Origin: Myxococcales bacterium
GTDB taxonomy: Bacteria > Myxococcota_A > Bradymonadia > UBA7976 > UBA1532
NCBI GenBank assembly: GCA_020633435.1
Contig: JACKDP010000002.1
Location: 124,001 to 188,000 of the forward strand
Length of the DNA stretch: 64,000 bases
Direction of reading: 5' to 3'
The notes under the pieces are model-generated. The model was not told the DNA's origin. It did not search any database and was given only the letters and a program-made list of their open reading frames with translations. Positions 44,356 to 53,951 of the stretch are shown piece after piece. Each line of letters starts with the position of its first letter. Position 1 is the stretch's first letter. Made by a program: the position numbers and the translations under genes.

Positions 44356-46566
44356 TCAGTACGGATTTTCGACCTTGTAGGGGTTCTCGACCCGCGGCGG
44401 CTTGCGGCGGTTGCCGTTGTCGTCCCGGTTGCGGGCGACGGGGCGCTTCTTCAGGCGCACGGCCACCTCGAGGGCCGCGCCCTCCTTGGCGTCGGCGCGC
44501 AGGGCGCCCGGATCGACCGTCTGCTCGGCGTCGCTGTGGCCGGCGAGCCGCAGCGTGAAGGCCCGGGGGCCGTCCTCGGCCTGGAACGTCAGCGCCAGGG
44601 GCGTCTGGCCCACGACCGTCTCGCCCTCGAGCACGTCGGCCTTCGCGGGCGTGCTCACCAGCGTCACCTGCAGCGGCGGCGCGGCCGGGGCGGCGGAGGC
44701 CACCGACGCGGCGGAGCCGGGCTCGGCCGAGGCCGGCGCGGCGGCGCCCAGGGCGTCCGTGGCCGGGGCCTCCGCGTCCCGCGCCAGCGCCGTCACGGCG
44801 TCCGTCGGCGGCTGGCGGGCCGTGACGCGCGTGGTCGGCGTCGTGGTCGGCTCGGCCAGGAAGGTGATGTAGGCGTAGTAGCCGCCCCCGCCCAGCGCGA
44901 GGAGCAGCAGCAGCACCAGGGCGATCCGGGTGCCCCCGCCCGCCGACCTCGCCGGCGGCGGCGGCAGCGCGTCGAGGGCCCCGCTCGTGGTGATGGTGGG
45001 CGGCGCGATGGCGGCGAAGTCGGCGGCGGTGGCGAGCGGCGCCGCCGACACGGCCGGCACCGCCACGTCGTCCATGGCGTCCAGGATGGCGTCGGCGAGG
45101 CGCGGGGCCGGGCGGGCTGACGTGGCCTTCGGGCGCGGGGCGGCCTCGGCCGCGGCCGGCGTGAGCCCCGCGAACGGATCGAACCCGTCGCTCACCTGGC
45201 CGAGCTGGTTGAGCTGCGGCAGATCGCCTGGGGGCACCGAGCGGGGCGGCGCGTCGTCCACCTCGGCCATGGCTGCGTCGAGGGCGGCCTGCATGGGATC
45301 GGCGGACGGCGCGCGCGCCGGCGTCTCGACGGCGGCCTCGGCCCGCGCCGTCGCCTCGGCGAGGGCGCTGCGCAGGGCGTCGCCGTCCAGCGCGCCGGTG
45401 AAGAGGAGGGGCTCGGGGATGTCCTCCAGCGACTCGGGGCCCGAGAGCAGCCCGCCGGTGTCGCCGCCCAGATCGAGGTTGCTCAAGGCGTCCTCGTCCA
45501 GGGCCCGCGCGACCGTCCGATCCTCGTCCTCGTCCTCCACCAGCGCGTTGAGGGCGTTGACGTCGGCGATGACGGTGGAGGGCATGGCCCCGCCGCCGAA
45601 CCGGCGCTTGGGGGGCGCGGCCGGGGCCGAGGCCTTGATGACGGCGGCCAGCTCGGTGGCGAGGGCGCGCAGATCGGGGAAGCGATCCTCGGCGCGCTTG
45701 GCCAGGCAGCGCCGGATGGCCGCGGCCAGCCGGGGCGGCAGGGTGCCCGAGGTCCGGTGCTCCACCGGCGTCGGCGTGCCGTTGACGATGGCGTCGAGGA
45801 GCTGGTCGGGGGTGGCCCCGAAGAACGGCAGCGCCCCCGAGAGGAGCTGGTAGCCGATCACGCCCAGCGTGAAGAGGTCGGAGGCCAGCCCCACGGGCTC
45901 GCCCAGCACCTGCTCCGGGCTGAAGTACTTGGGGTTGCCGACGATGATGTGGCCGCCCAGCGTCTCGCGCACCCCGAAGAGGTCCGGGGAGCCGGCGTCG
46001 ACCACCTGCACGGCGTCCGCGCCGTCCTCCCGCCGCGCCAGAAACACGTTCTCGGGCTTGAGGTTGGCGTGCGGGCGACCGGCCCGGTGGAAGGGCGCGA
46101 GGGCGCTGCAGAGCTGGAAGAGGATGTCGGCCGCGCGGCGCGGGCCCAGGGGCCCGGCGGCGCCCAGCAGGTCGCGCAGCGTCTCGCCTTCGATGAACTC
46201 GGTGACGATGAAGGTGGTGCCGTCGGGCTCGCGGGCCGCGGCCAGGACCGTGGCGATCTTGGCGTGGCGTAGCCGCGCGACCGCGCTGGCGGAGCGCAGC
46301 AGCTCGTCGCCATGGGTGGCGGCCACGTCGGGGTGCACGATCTTGATGGCGACCGCCTGGCCCGTGCGGCCGTCGGTGCCCCGGTACACCATGCCGATCT
46401 CGCCGGACCCGATGACCGACTGGAGCGTGAACCGCCCCCCGCCCAGGGTCCGCCCGATGAACGGATCGCCCCCGAGCGCGGCGTCGAAGCCCAGCGGCGC
46501 GCCACAGCCGGCGCAGGCCACGCTCGTCGGGTGGTTGACGGTCTGACAGTGCGGACAGATTACCAT
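44356..46566 (-). CDS. zinc-ribbon, kinase-fold membrane protein lacking the catalytic Asp (probable pseudokinase)
   Basis: A 736-residue protein. A zinc ribbon (CPHC at 4-7, CAGC at 18-21) precedes a Hanks-type kinase domain (about 45-320). It retains the Gly loop GSGEIG (53-58), Lys75 in AIKIV, and Asp190 in place of DFG (VDAGSPD), plus SPEQ. The HRD motif, however, reads H166-A-N168, so the catalytic base is Asn, predicting little or no phosphotransfer. A disordered Ala/Pro/Asp linker follows, then a transmembrane helix (IALVLLLLLALGGGGYYAYI) and a PEGA-like outer domain (LVSTPAKADVLEGETVVGQT). It ends in ENPYKVENPY. Co-directional with the TPR-PEGA gene. A regulatory phospho-scaffold that senses the envelope is the likely role (inference). 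Confidence 0.85.
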   Translation of the reverse strand: MVICPHCQTVNHPTSVACAGCGAPLGFDAALGGDPFIGRTLGGGRFTLQSVIGSGEIGMVYRGTDGRTGQAVAIKIVHPDVAATHGDELLRSASAVARLRHAKIATVLAAAREPDGTTFIVTEFIEGETLRDLLGAAGPLGPRRAADILFQLCSALAPFHRAGRPHANLKPENVFLARREDGADAVQVVDAGSPDLFGVRETLGGHIIVGNPKYFSPEQVLGEPVGLASDLFTLGVIGYQLLSGALPFFGATPDQLLDAIVNGTPTPVEHRTSGTLPPRLAAAIRRCLAKRAEDRFPDLRALATELAAVIKASAPAAPPKRRFGGGAMPSTVIADVNALNALVEDEDEDRTVARALDEDALSNLDLGGDTGGLLSGPESLEDIPEPLLFTGALDGDALRSALAEATARAEAAVETPARAPSADPMQAALDAAMAEVDDAPPRSVPPGDLPQLNQLGQVSDGFDPFAGLTPAAAEAAPRPKATSARPAPRLADAILDAMDDVAVPAVSAAPLATAADFAAIAPPTITTSGALDALPPPPARSAGGGTRIALVLLLLLALGGGGYYAYITFLAEPTTTPTTRVTARQPPTDAVTALARDAEAPATDALGAAAPASAEPGSAASVASAAPAAPPLQVTLVSTPAKADVLEGETVVGQTPLALTFQAEDGPRAFTLRLAGHSDAEQTVDPGALRADAKEGAALEVAVRLKKRPVARNRDDNGNRRKPPRVENPYKVENPY

Positions 46567-46626
46567 CGCCTCATGCCTCGCAGGCGCGACTTCGAGGCGG
46601 CCGGCCGGCCTCCCCCCTCATGGTGA

Positions 46627-46655
46627 TCCATAGCATCCACCCCCCTCCACCACAA
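46627..46655 (-). promoter_or_regulatory. sigma70-type promoter for the kinase-like gene
   Basis: On the minus strand TTGTGG (46655-46650) and TATGGA (46632-46627) have a 17-base spacer and lie 61 bases before the ATG at 46566. The first -35 triplet TTG and -10 TAT match consensus. Confidence 0.5.
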
Positions 46656-46785
46656 CTCGCCACGACGGCCCGCCTGGGCCGCGGGCGCCGGCTCGGCCTC
46701 CAACGCGCGACGACCCGGCTCGATCCACCTCCCCTCGACCTCCCCGGCCGGGTATCATCCGGGCCGCGATTGCGGCGGAGGGGTC

Positions 46786-47283
46786 ATGCAGATCGAAGAC
46801 GGCCAGGTGGTGACCATCGAGTACGTCCTGAAGGATGTCGCCGGGAAGGTCCTGGAGTCATCCAGCGAGGGCGGCGCCATCAGCTTTCGCTTCGGCGTCG
46901 ATCGCATGCTGCCCGGGCTGGCCCGCGCGATGGTCGGGATGGCCGTCGGCGAGACCCGCACCGGCGTCATCCCGCCGGGCGAGCTGGTGCCCGCCGCGAG
47001 CACGGCCTACCGCGTCGTCCAGGCCAGCGAGTTCCCGGCCGGCACGAAGATGGCCGTCGGCGATCGCTTCGGCGCCCGGGGCCCCGACGGGCGCCCGCTC
47101 CAGTTCGAGGTCAGCGAGATCCAGGCCGACGGCGCCGCCCGCGTCCACCTGCTGCACGCCCTGCACGACGTGGAGGTGCACTACGAGGTGAAGGTGGTCG
47201 CCGCCCGCAAGCCGGGCCTGCCCCCGCCGCCGCCCGTGGACGTGCCCGATCTCTCCGACGACCTCCTCGACGAGGACGGCTGA
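46786..47283 (+). CDS. FKBP-type peptidyl-prolyl isomerase, SlyD-like
   Basis: A 165-residue protein that speeds cis/trans isomerisation at proline bonds. The FKBP half is MQIEDGQVVTIEYVLKD and FRFGVDRMLPGLARAMVGM. The SlyD-type insert-in-flap domain is seen in VIPPGELVPAAS, FPAGTKMAVGDRFGARGPDG and QADGAARV. The closing strands are LHDVEVHYEVKVV. Unlike E. coli SlyD it lacks the His/Cys-rich nickel-binding tail, having a Pro/Asp tail instead. GGAGGGG precedes ATG 46786. No signal peptide, so cytoplasmic. Confidence 0.9.
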   Translation: MQIEDGQVVTIEYVLKDVAGKVLESSSEGGAISFRFGVDRMLPGLARAMVGMAVGETRTGVIPPGELVPAASTAYRVVQASEFPAGTKMAVGDRFGARGPDGRPLQFEVSEIQADGAARVHLLHALHDVEVHYEVKVVAARKPGLPPPPPVDVPDLSDDLLDEDG

Positions 47284-47341
47284 CCGGCCGCGGGGCTGGC
47301 CATCCCGGCGCCGGCCGGGCAGAGTCGGACCAGGGGGTTCG

Positions 47342-50300
47342 ATGGGCCGAAGCATCTTCGCGCTGATCCTGCTGGCGGCCAGCGCCGCCATCGCCGGGCC
47401 GTTCGGGCCCTGGGCGGCGGAGCTGGAGCGCGCCGAGGCCCGCGGCGCCGAGGCCGTCGTCGCCCAGGTCCAGGCCGCGCCAGCCCTGGCCCGCGTCTGG
47501 GCCTACGGGCACCTGCCCGACGCCGTGACGGGGCCCGTCGACGACCAGATCCGCTGGCGCGCCCGCGTCACCGCCGTGGCCGAGGCCCTCGCCGACGCCG
47601 ATCTGAGCGCTCGCCTCCGCGACGCGGGCCTGGCCGCGGCCCTCGCCGCGCTGCCCCCCCTGCCCAGCCAGAGCGAGCGCGTCATGCTCCAGGCCGTCGA
47701 GCAGGACCTGGCCGCTTTCCTGTTCTATTCCGCGATCTTCCGCGCCTCCCTCGGCCAGCCGGGCGAGAGCGAGCGCGCCGAGGGGCTGCTGGCCGACGCG
47801 CGCCACCTGGCCCAGGGGCGCGCCGCCATCGTCGGGCGGCTGGACTGGTTCGGCGACCTGGCCGCCTGGTACGGCGGCGAGGTGCCCGTCCGTGGGCGGG
47901 GCGAGGTCGACGACGCCCTGACGCGCCTGCTCAACGCCCGCCTCGCCGGCGACGACCGGACGGTGCAGGCCCAGGGCGAGATCGCCCTGCGCGCCGCGGA
48001 CCGCCACGGCCTCACCGTGCTGGCCGCGCTCGTGTCGAACCTGGGGGCGTTCGTGTCGGGCTGGCGGGGGCGCCCGCGGGAGGAGGCGTCCCTGCGCATC
48101 CAGGTGCTGCAGGCCATCCGCCCCCTCGGCCACCCGCACCTGACGGCGGCGCTCCTGGCGAGCCTCGTCGCGCCGCACCTCGCCGATGGCCGCCACGAGG
48201 CCGCCCTCACCTTCCTGGAGGAGCTGGACGCGCTCGGCGGCGCGGCGCCGACGGGCGGCGTGCTGGGCTCCCGCGTCCACCGCGAGGCCCTCGACGCCGC
48301 GGCCGCCGCCTTCCGGGCCCGGGTCGAGGCGGAGCGGGCCCGCGGCGACGTCGCGGCGGCGTCGCGGGCCGCCGACGCCGCCCTGCGCGCCGAGGAGCTC
48401 GCCCGCCGCGCCGACCCGACCCGGCCCGAGGCGCTGCTGGTCGCGGCCCACGCGCTGCAGGCCCGCCTGGCGCTGGATCGCGGCCTGGCCGATGAGGTGC
48501 ACGCCCGCCTCGCCACCGCGCCCCCATCCCTGGCCCTCGGCCGCCTGGACGCCGAGGCCCTGATGCTGCGCGGCCACCTGGCCGAGGCCCGCCGCGTCCT
48601 GGACGCCACGGCCGCGGCCCCCACGCCGGCCGAGGCCGCCGGGCTGGACGCCGATCGAGGCCGCCTGGCCCTGGCCGAGGGGCGCGCGGCGCCCGCTTTC
48701 GCCTTTGCAAACCGTGGGTTGCGGCTGCTGCTCGGCCAGCCCGCGGCCGCGGCGCCGAGGGCCGAGCTGCACACCCTGGCGGCGACGGCGCTCCACGCGG
48801 CGGGCCTGCTGGACGCCGCGCGCGCCCGCCTCGACTTCGCCGCGCGGGCTGGCGGGGCCGACTTCGAGCTGGCCCGCCTCCGGGCACTCGCGCACCTCGC
48901 CGCGGGGGATGACGCCGCCGCCCTCCGCGTCCTGGCGCCCCTCTCCAGCCGCTTCGCGCCCGGCGGCCCCCCCGACGACGCCCGGGCGGCCCGCGTCGGC
49001 GAGGGCTGCATCCTCGCTGGCTCGCCCCGCGCCGCGGAGGCCCTCGACGCGCTGGCGGCCGGCGACGGCGTCCAGGGGCCGCTGGCGCTCCAGGCCCGGC
49101 TGTGCCGGGTGGCGGCGCTCCTGCAGCTCGACCGCCCGGCCGAGGCCGCCCGCGCCCTCGCCGAGGCCCGGGCGGGCACGAGCTGGGCGGCCGATCCCGT
49201 CATCGCCTGGCGGGCCAACGCCCTCGCGAGCCGGCTGGCGGCGCGGGAGGGGCAGGCGGTAGAGGCCGCGAGCCTGGCTCGGATGGCCGCCCTGGAGCAC
49301 GCGGCGCTCGGCTACGAGCGCCCGGCCGGGGGCTTCACCCTCGGGGCCGGGACGTGGATCCCCCCGCGCGACGCCGACGCGCTCTGGGCCACGCTGCCCG
49401 GCCTGCTGGTGGCGGCCGCCGAGCAGGATCGGGGCGCCGCCGGGGCCCACCAGCGGGCCGCGGTGGTGGCCGCCCTGGTGGATCAGCGCCTGCGCCTCAC
49501 CGGGCGGTCCCTCGTGCCGGGCCAGGCCACCCCCGTCGTGGCCGACGGCGCCCGGCTGGCCCACCTGCGCGCGTCCCTGGCCCGGCCCGGCATCGGCATC
49601 GCCGACGCCCAGCGCTTGCGGCGGCTGGCGACGGCGGGGCCCTGGGTCCCCGGATCCCTGGTGCCCGATCCGGCCTGGCGACCGCGGCCGGGGCCCGAGG
49701 ACGCCATCGTGCTCTACCGGTTCGAGGCCCAGGCCGGCCACCTGTGGGTCCTGCGCCCCGGCGCCGATCCGCGCCACTTCCCGCTGCCCGGCGCCGACGC
49801 GGCGGCGGCGCTGCTGGCCGCCCCCGAGCTCCCGATGGCGCTGGTGCCCTGGGCCACCGACCCCGAGACGTCCGCCGCGCTGGCCGAACTGACGGTCTGG
49901 CTCATCCCGGACGGGCCCCTGGTGGCGGCCCGCCTGGAGGATCGGCCGGCGGCCGTGGGCGGGGCCCTCCGCGGGCGCTTCCGGCTGCGGCGCGCGCTGC
50001 CGGCCCCGGCGCTGCCGGGGGATGGGCCCACGCCGCCGCCCGGCATCGGGGTGGTGGGGCCACAGGACGCCGAGGCCACCGCCATCCTGGCCGCCGCCGG
50101 CGGGCGGGGCACCGTCGGCGCCGACCTGGCCGAGCGCCTGGCCATCCACGGGCGCCTGGTGGTGACGGCCCCCCTCGACGCCGCGACGGGCGAGGTGGGG
50201 GGCGCCCCCGTCGCGCTGCCGGCCGCGGCCGAGGTCAGCGCTGGCGCGTCGGTCGTGGTGTTCGCCCGGGTGGTCGGCGGCGCCGACGCCACCGGCTTCC

Positions 50301-50476
50301 TGCGCCTGGCCGACCGGCTGCGGCGCCGGGGCGTGCGGGCCGTGATCCTGGCGGCGGGGGAGGTGCCGGCGCCCGAGGTGGCGCGGCTGGCCGGCCGGCT
50401 GGCGGCGGGGGACGACCCGCACGTGGCCGCCGAGCCGGGCCCCTGGCTCGTCTACACGGCGGCCACGGCCCCCTGA
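47342..50476 (+). CDS. exported TPR protein with degenerate CHAT-like C-terminal domain
   Basis: A 1044-residue protein with a signal peptide (GRSIFALILLAASAAIAGPF). Residues about 100-720 are Ala/Arg-rich helical repeats of TPR type (AARALAEARAGTSWAADPVI and similar). The C-terminal 260 residues resemble a CHAT peptidase domain: AIVLYRFEAQAGHLWVLRPG matches the usual opening strand pair. Where active CHAT domains have His in an H(A/G)THG motif and Cys in LSACETG, this protein has AIHGRLVVTAP and VVVFARVVGGAD. The nucleophilic Cys is therefore missing and peptidase activity is doubtful. The domain assignment itself is moderate. AGGGGG lies before the ATG. It ends 22 bases from the convergent bestrophin-like gene. 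Confidence 0.7.
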   Translation: MGRSIFALILLAASAAIAGPFGPWAAELERAEARGAEAVVAQVQAAPALARVWAYGHLPDAVTGPVDDQIRWRARVTAVAEALADADLSARLRDAGLAAALAALPPLPSQSERVMLQAVEQDLAAFLFYSAIFRASLGQPGESERAEGLLADARHLAQGRAAIVGRLDWFGDLAAWYGGEVPVRGRGEVDDALTRLLNARLAGDDRTVQAQGEIALRAADRHGLTVLAALVSNLGAFVSGWRGRPREEASLRIQVLQAIRPLGHPHLTAALLASLVAPHLADGRHEAALTFLEELDALGGAAPTGGVLGSRVHREALDAAAAAFRARVEAERARGDVAAASRAADAALRAEELARRADPTRPEALLVAAHALQARLALDRGLADEVHARLATAPPSLALGRLDAEALMLRGHLAEARRVLDATAAAPTPAEAAGLDADRGRLALAEGRAAPAFAFANRGLRLLLGQPAAAAPRAELHTLAATALHAAGLLDAARARLDFAARAGGADFELARLRALAHLAAGDDAAALRVLAPLSSRFAPGGPPDDARAARVGEGCILAGSPRAAEALDALAAGDGVQGPLALQARLCRVAALLQLDRPAEAARALAEARAGTSWAADPVIAWRANALASRLAAREGQAVEAASLARMAALEHAALGYERPAGGFTLGAGTWIPPRDADALWATLPGLLVAAAEQDRGAAGAHQRAAVVAALVDQRLRLTGRSLVPGQATPVVADGARLAHLRASLARPGIGIADAQRLRRLATAGPWVPGSLVPDPAWRPRPGPEDAIVLYRFEAQAGHLWVLRPGADPRHFPLPGADAAAALLAAPELPMALVPWATDPETSAALAELTVWLIPDGPLVAARLEDRPAAVGGALRGRFRLRRALPAPALPGDGPTPPPGIGVVGPQDAEATAILAAAGGRGTVGADLAERLAIHGRLVVTAPLDAATGEVGGAPVALPAAAEVSAGASVVVFARVVGGADATGFLRLADRLRRRGVRAVILAAGEVPAPEVARLAGRLAAGDDPHVAAEPGPWLVYTAATAP

Positions 50477-50498
50477 ACCCCTCGAATCAAAAGAAGAT

Positions 50499-51350
50499 TC
50501 AGCCCGCCAGGGCCACCACGTCCCGCTCGATGGTGGCGCACATGGCCTCGATGGGCAGGTCGTTGGGATCGGTGCCGAAGGGCTCCTCGATCTCCACGCC
50601 GATCTCCTCGATGCCCATCAGCCCCATGGCGATGAACGCCACCGCCACCGGCGCCAGCACGCCGAGCGTCTGCACCAGGACGAAGGGCAGCGTGAGCAGG
50701 TAGAGCAGCAGGAGCTGGCGGATGTGCACGACGTAGGCGAACGGCACCGGCGTCTTGCGGATGCGCTCGCAGGCCCCCTGGTGATCGACGAGCGCGCCCA
50801 CCGCGGCGTCCAGCGTGCGGGCGAGCTGGGGATCGAGGGCGCCGCTCTGCACCCGGGCGGCGATCCAGCGGGTCATCTCCCGCGCCAGGTGGGTGGGCGG
50901 GTTGGCCGACGCCGTGAGCTCGGCGTAGAGGGGCGCGGGCAGCGTCGCGCTCAGGGCCGACAGGTCGCGCTCGCCGCGCAGGTGCTGCTTGAGGGCGACG
51001 GGGAAGGCCACGATGAGGGGCACGAGGGCGTCGGCCGGCCCGGCGTACGCGCTGGCCGCGCGGGCCAGGTTGCGGCTGGCGTTCACGATGCCGCCCCACT
51101 GCTTGCGGCCCTCCCAGTAGCGGTCGTAGGAGGCGTTGGTGCGGAAGACCAGCAGCAGGCCCAGCGCCACGCCGATGAGGCTGTGGGCCAGGGGCGGCAC
51201 GCTGAGCTGGATCTCCGCCCAGGTCACGTAGAGCCGCAGGGCCACGGTGGCCGCGGCCAGGCCGAAGACCCAGCCGAGCGTGCGGGGGAGGACGGTGCCG
51301 CGCAGGACGAGGGTGAGGGGCAGCCAGCGGCCGCGGGGGTAGTCGATCAC
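50499..51350 (-). CDS. bestrophin-family (UPF0187) anion channel-like protein
   Basis: A 283-residue membrane protein of the bacterial bestrophin family, which forms pentameric ion channels. Conserved features are SLIGVALGLLLVFRTNASYDRYWEGRKQWG (split over two helices), ERIRKTPVPFAYVVHIRQLL, the MGIEEIGVEIEEPFGTDPND cytoplasmic segment and the final DLPIEAMCATIERDV. Four main hydrophobic segments are visible. The start is GTG 51350, 4 bases after the stop of the upstream TPR gene. Ion selectivity cannot be predicted; bacterial members have been reported to pass cations or anions. Confidence 0.92.
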   Translation of the reverse strand: MIDYPRGRWLPLTLVLRGTVLPRTLGWVFGLAAATVALRLYVTWAEIQLSVPPLAHSLIGVALGLLLVFRTNASYDRYWEGRKQWGGIVNASRNLARAASAYAGPADALVPLIVAFPVALKQHLRGERDLSALSATLPAPLYAELTASANPPTHLAREMTRWIAARVQSGALDPQLARTLDAAVGALVDHQGACERIRKTPVPFAYVVHIRQLLLLYLLTLPFVLVQTLGVLAPVAVAFIAMGLMGIEEIGVEIEEPFGTDPNDLPIEAMCATIERDVVALAG

Positions 51351-51354
51351 GCGC

Positions 51355-52113
51355 TCAGCCGCCCATCACGTCGACGGCGACGATCTGCACCTTGCCGTCG
51401 CCGGTCGGCTCGACGCAGACCCGCTGCAGGTACTGGGTGAAGTGCATGAGCGCCTCGCGGGGGCCGGTGCTGCAGCAGGTGGCGTCGCAGCTCATCTGCT
51501 CGAAGCCGATCACCTGGCCCATGTCCTCGCGGCGGGCCATCTTCGCCCACTTGCCCACGGACGCCGCCAGCTTCGCGGGGGGCACGACCCGGGTGGGGGT
51601 GGGCATGTCGTCATCACAGACCGAGCAGATGTCCTTCATGACGATCGACTTCTTGCCAAGAAACTCCTTGAGTTCCGGGCTCTTGCCCGTGAGGAAGGCG
51701 GCCTCGACCGCGAGGGCGGCGGCCTCGGCCGGGCTCGGGGCGCCGGCGATGGCGACGTAGCGCGCGTCCTTCCAGAGGCTCTTCCAGTCGGGGTCGGTGC
51801 GGGAGCGCTCCACCCGGGCCAGGCACTCTTCGCAGCCCTTCGCCTTGAAGTCGGCCAGCACGGCCAGCGCGTCCACCGACTTGCCGAGGCGGGCCCAGAC
51901 GCAGGCCAGGTTGTAGCGGGCCAGGTGGTAGGACGGATCGAGGGCGACGGCGGCCTCGTACCGCTTCCACGCGGCGACCTGCTTGTTGGCCTTCCAGAGC
52001 TTGAAGCCCGCGGTGTTCTCGGCGGCCGCGCGGGCGCGGATCTCGGCGCTCGCGGGGGCCTCGGTGATGGGCGGCAGCGCCAGCAGCGCCACCACGAGGG
52101 ACAACAAGGGCAC
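51355..52113 (-). CDS. exported TPR-containing protein with Cys pairs
   Basis: A 252-residue protein with a short leader (PLLSLVVALLALPPITEAPA) and TPR repeats (GFKLWKANKQVAAWKRYEAA, LDPSYHLARYNLACVWARLG, KSVDALAVLADFKAKGCEEC). The C-terminal half is unrecognised and has CSVCDDD and CDATCCS motifs, which could bind metal or form disulphides. The start is GTG 52113 with GGAGG six bases upstream. It is the first gene of a two-gene run with the bestrophin-like channel. Confidence 0.78.
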   Translation of the reverse strand: MPLLSLVVALLALPPITEAPASAEIRARAAAENTAGFKLWKANKQVAAWKRYEAAVALDPSYHLARYNLACVWARLGKSVDALAVLADFKAKGCEECLARVERSRTDPDWKSLWKDARYVAIAGAPSPAEAAALAVEAAFLTGKSPELKEFLGKKSIVMKDICSVCDDDMPTPTRVVPPAKLAASVGKWAKMARREDMGQVIGFEQMSCDATCCSTGPREALMHFTQYLQRVCVEPTGDGKVQIVAVDVMGG

Positions 52114-52265
52114 GGGGACCTCCGTTCGGCGGAGCTGGTTCAGCCACTGGCTGACCGCGCTCGCGAGGCTAGCAAGCCCGGCCGGGGGCGACCAGCGGCT
52201 TCAGTGTCAGCGGTCCGGGACCGTGGGGCTGGACGTACGACCAGCGGCGCCATAAACGTGTGCAC

Positions 52266-53951
52266 ATGGCGCTTTATTGTCCCCAATGTGGCCGCCGGTA
52301 CTTCTCGGGCGCGACCACGTGCCTGGAGGAGGGCGCCGCCCTCGCCCCCGATCCCCGCTTGCAGCGCGCGTTCGGCGCCATCCGGCTGCAGCGCTTCGTC
52401 GGCGAGCACCGCCTCGGCAGCCTGTACCGGCAGGCGGGCGCGCCCGACGAGGACTTCCTGGTCTTCGAGGGGGACGCCATCGATCCCCGCGCCGACTTCG
52501 AGGCCTGCGTGGCCGAGCTGGAGAAGCTGCAGGGGGCCGACTTCACGCACATCGTGCGGGCGCTGGCGGTGGGGGAGCTGCAAGGGCTGCGCTTCCGGGT
52601 GACCCCGGGCCTGGAGGGGGAGCCCCTGGCCGCGGCCATCGAGGAGCTGGAGGGGCCGCTGCCGCTGCCCCGGGCCCTGGCCGTCATCGTGGGGGTGGCC
52701 GACGCGCTCGCCGAGGCCCACGGGCGCGGGGTGGTGCACGGGGCGCTGTCGCCCGAGGTGATCTGGCTGCAGGACGGGCCCGTGCTCGTCGAGGACTTCG
52801 GGGTGGCGCGCCTGCTGCGCCCGGAGCGCCTGGTGGGGCCGCCCGACGGGGATCCGCTCGAGCCCTCCGCGGCCGACGATGTGTGGGCGCTGGGCGCCGT
52901 GGCCTGGTGGGTGCTGACGGGCGGGCCGCCGCCGGCGGAGCGGGTGTCCCTCGCCACGCTGGATCCGACGCTGCCGCTGGCCGTCCGCGAGACGGTGGAC
53001 GCCATGGTGGGGCCCCGCCCGGGGCGGCCGACGGCGGCGGCGGTGGCCGGCATGCTGCGGGGGGAGCGGGCCCTGCGCTCTCGCCTCACGGCGGAGGTCG
53101 TCGCCGCCCCGCCGCCCCGACGACGCCCGCCCCGCGCTCGCCCCTGCGCCCGCGGCGCCCGCGCGCGCCCGCGCCGGCCGCGGTGGCTCCCGCCCCGAGC
53201 CGACGCGGCCTCGCCCTCGGCGCCGCCCTCGCGCTGGCCGGGGTGCTGGCCCTCGTCCTCTGGCCCCGCGCCCCGGTGGCCCCGGCCGCCGACGCCGGGC
53301 CCCCTTGCCCCCGACGCGGGGGCGCCCCACGCCAGCGCCGGACGCGGCCCTCGCCACCACCGGCCGGGTGCTGCGCGTCGAGCCCGAGGGCGAGCTGCGC
53401 ACGCTGGCCGCGGCCGTGGCCGAGGCGCGCCCGGGCGATCGCGTCATCGTGCCGGCCGGCGTCCACCCGGGCCCCATCGAGCTGGGCGTGCCCCTCATCC
53501 TGGAGGGGGAGCCGGGCGCCATCATCGACGGCGCCGACGAGAACGCCCTGCGCATCGCCGCCGACGCGGTGGTGCGGCGGGTGACGCTGCGCCGCACCGG
53601 GCTGCGCAACCGCTACGTCGTCCGCGTCCGGGCCGGCCACGCCCGCCTGGAGGACTGCACCATCATGGGGGCCGGCGGCGCCGCCGTGGGCGTCACCGAC
53701 GAGGGCCGCCTGACGATCCAGGGCGGGCGCATCCAGGGCGGGCAGGCGGCGGGGCTGTTCGTCACGGATCTGGGCCAGGCCATCCTGGCCGACTGCGAGA
53801 TCCAGGACGCCGGCCTGTCGGGCGTGGAGGTGGCGGGCCAGGGGCGCGTGCGGGCGCGCCGCTGCCAGATCCACGACAACGCCGGCGCGGGCGTCCTGGC
53901 GCGGGAGGCGGGGCACGTCGATCTGGATGGCGTCGAGGTTTTCTCCAATGA
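52266..53951 (+). CDS. zinc-ribbon pseudokinase, N-terminal part of a frame-broken gene
   Basis: Real coding runs from ATG 52266 to about 53117; the rest of this open frame is Arg/Pro shadow. The N-terminus has CPQC at 5-8 and a third Cys19 (partial zinc ribbon). A kinase-like fold follows but is heavily degenerate. The Gly loop is GEHRLGS, the ATP-site Lys of AIK is absent (FLVFEGD), and HRDLKPEN reads HGALSPEV (158-165). DFG (177-179) and the F-helix Asp (DDVWALG, Asp205) remain. It should not phosphorylate. In the next frame a transmembrane helix (LALGAALALAGVLALVLW) near 53210-53270 continues the protein, and after a second shift the beta-helix half begins. The repaired product would be about 815 residues. 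Confidence 0.7.
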   Translation: MALYCPQCGRRYFSGATTCLEEGAALAPDPRLQRAFGAIRLQRFVGEHRLGSLYRQAGAPDEDFLVFEGDAIDPRADFEACVAELEKLQGADFTHIVRALAVGELQGLRFRVTPGLEGEPLAAAIEELEGPLPLPRALAVIVGVADALAEAHGRGVVHGALSPEVIWLQDGPVLVEDFGVARLLRPERLVGPPDGDPLEPSAADDVWALGAVAWWVLTGGPPPAERVSLATLDPTLPLAVRETVDAMVGPRPGRPTAAAVAGMLRGERALRSRLTAEVVAAPPPRRRPPRARPCARGARARPRRPRWLPPRADAASPSAPPSRWPGCWPSSSGPAPRWPRPPTPGPLAPDAGAPHASAGRGPRHHRPGAARRARGRAAHAGRGRGRGAPGRSRHRAGRRPPGPHRAGRAPHPGGGAGRHHRRRRRERPAHRRRRGGAAGDAAPHRAAQPLRRPRPGRPRPPGGLHHHGGRRRRRGRHRRGPPDDPGRAHPGRAGGGAVRHGSGPGHPGRLRDPGRRPVGRGGGGPGARAGAPLPDPRQRRRGRPGAGGGARRSGWRRGFLQ

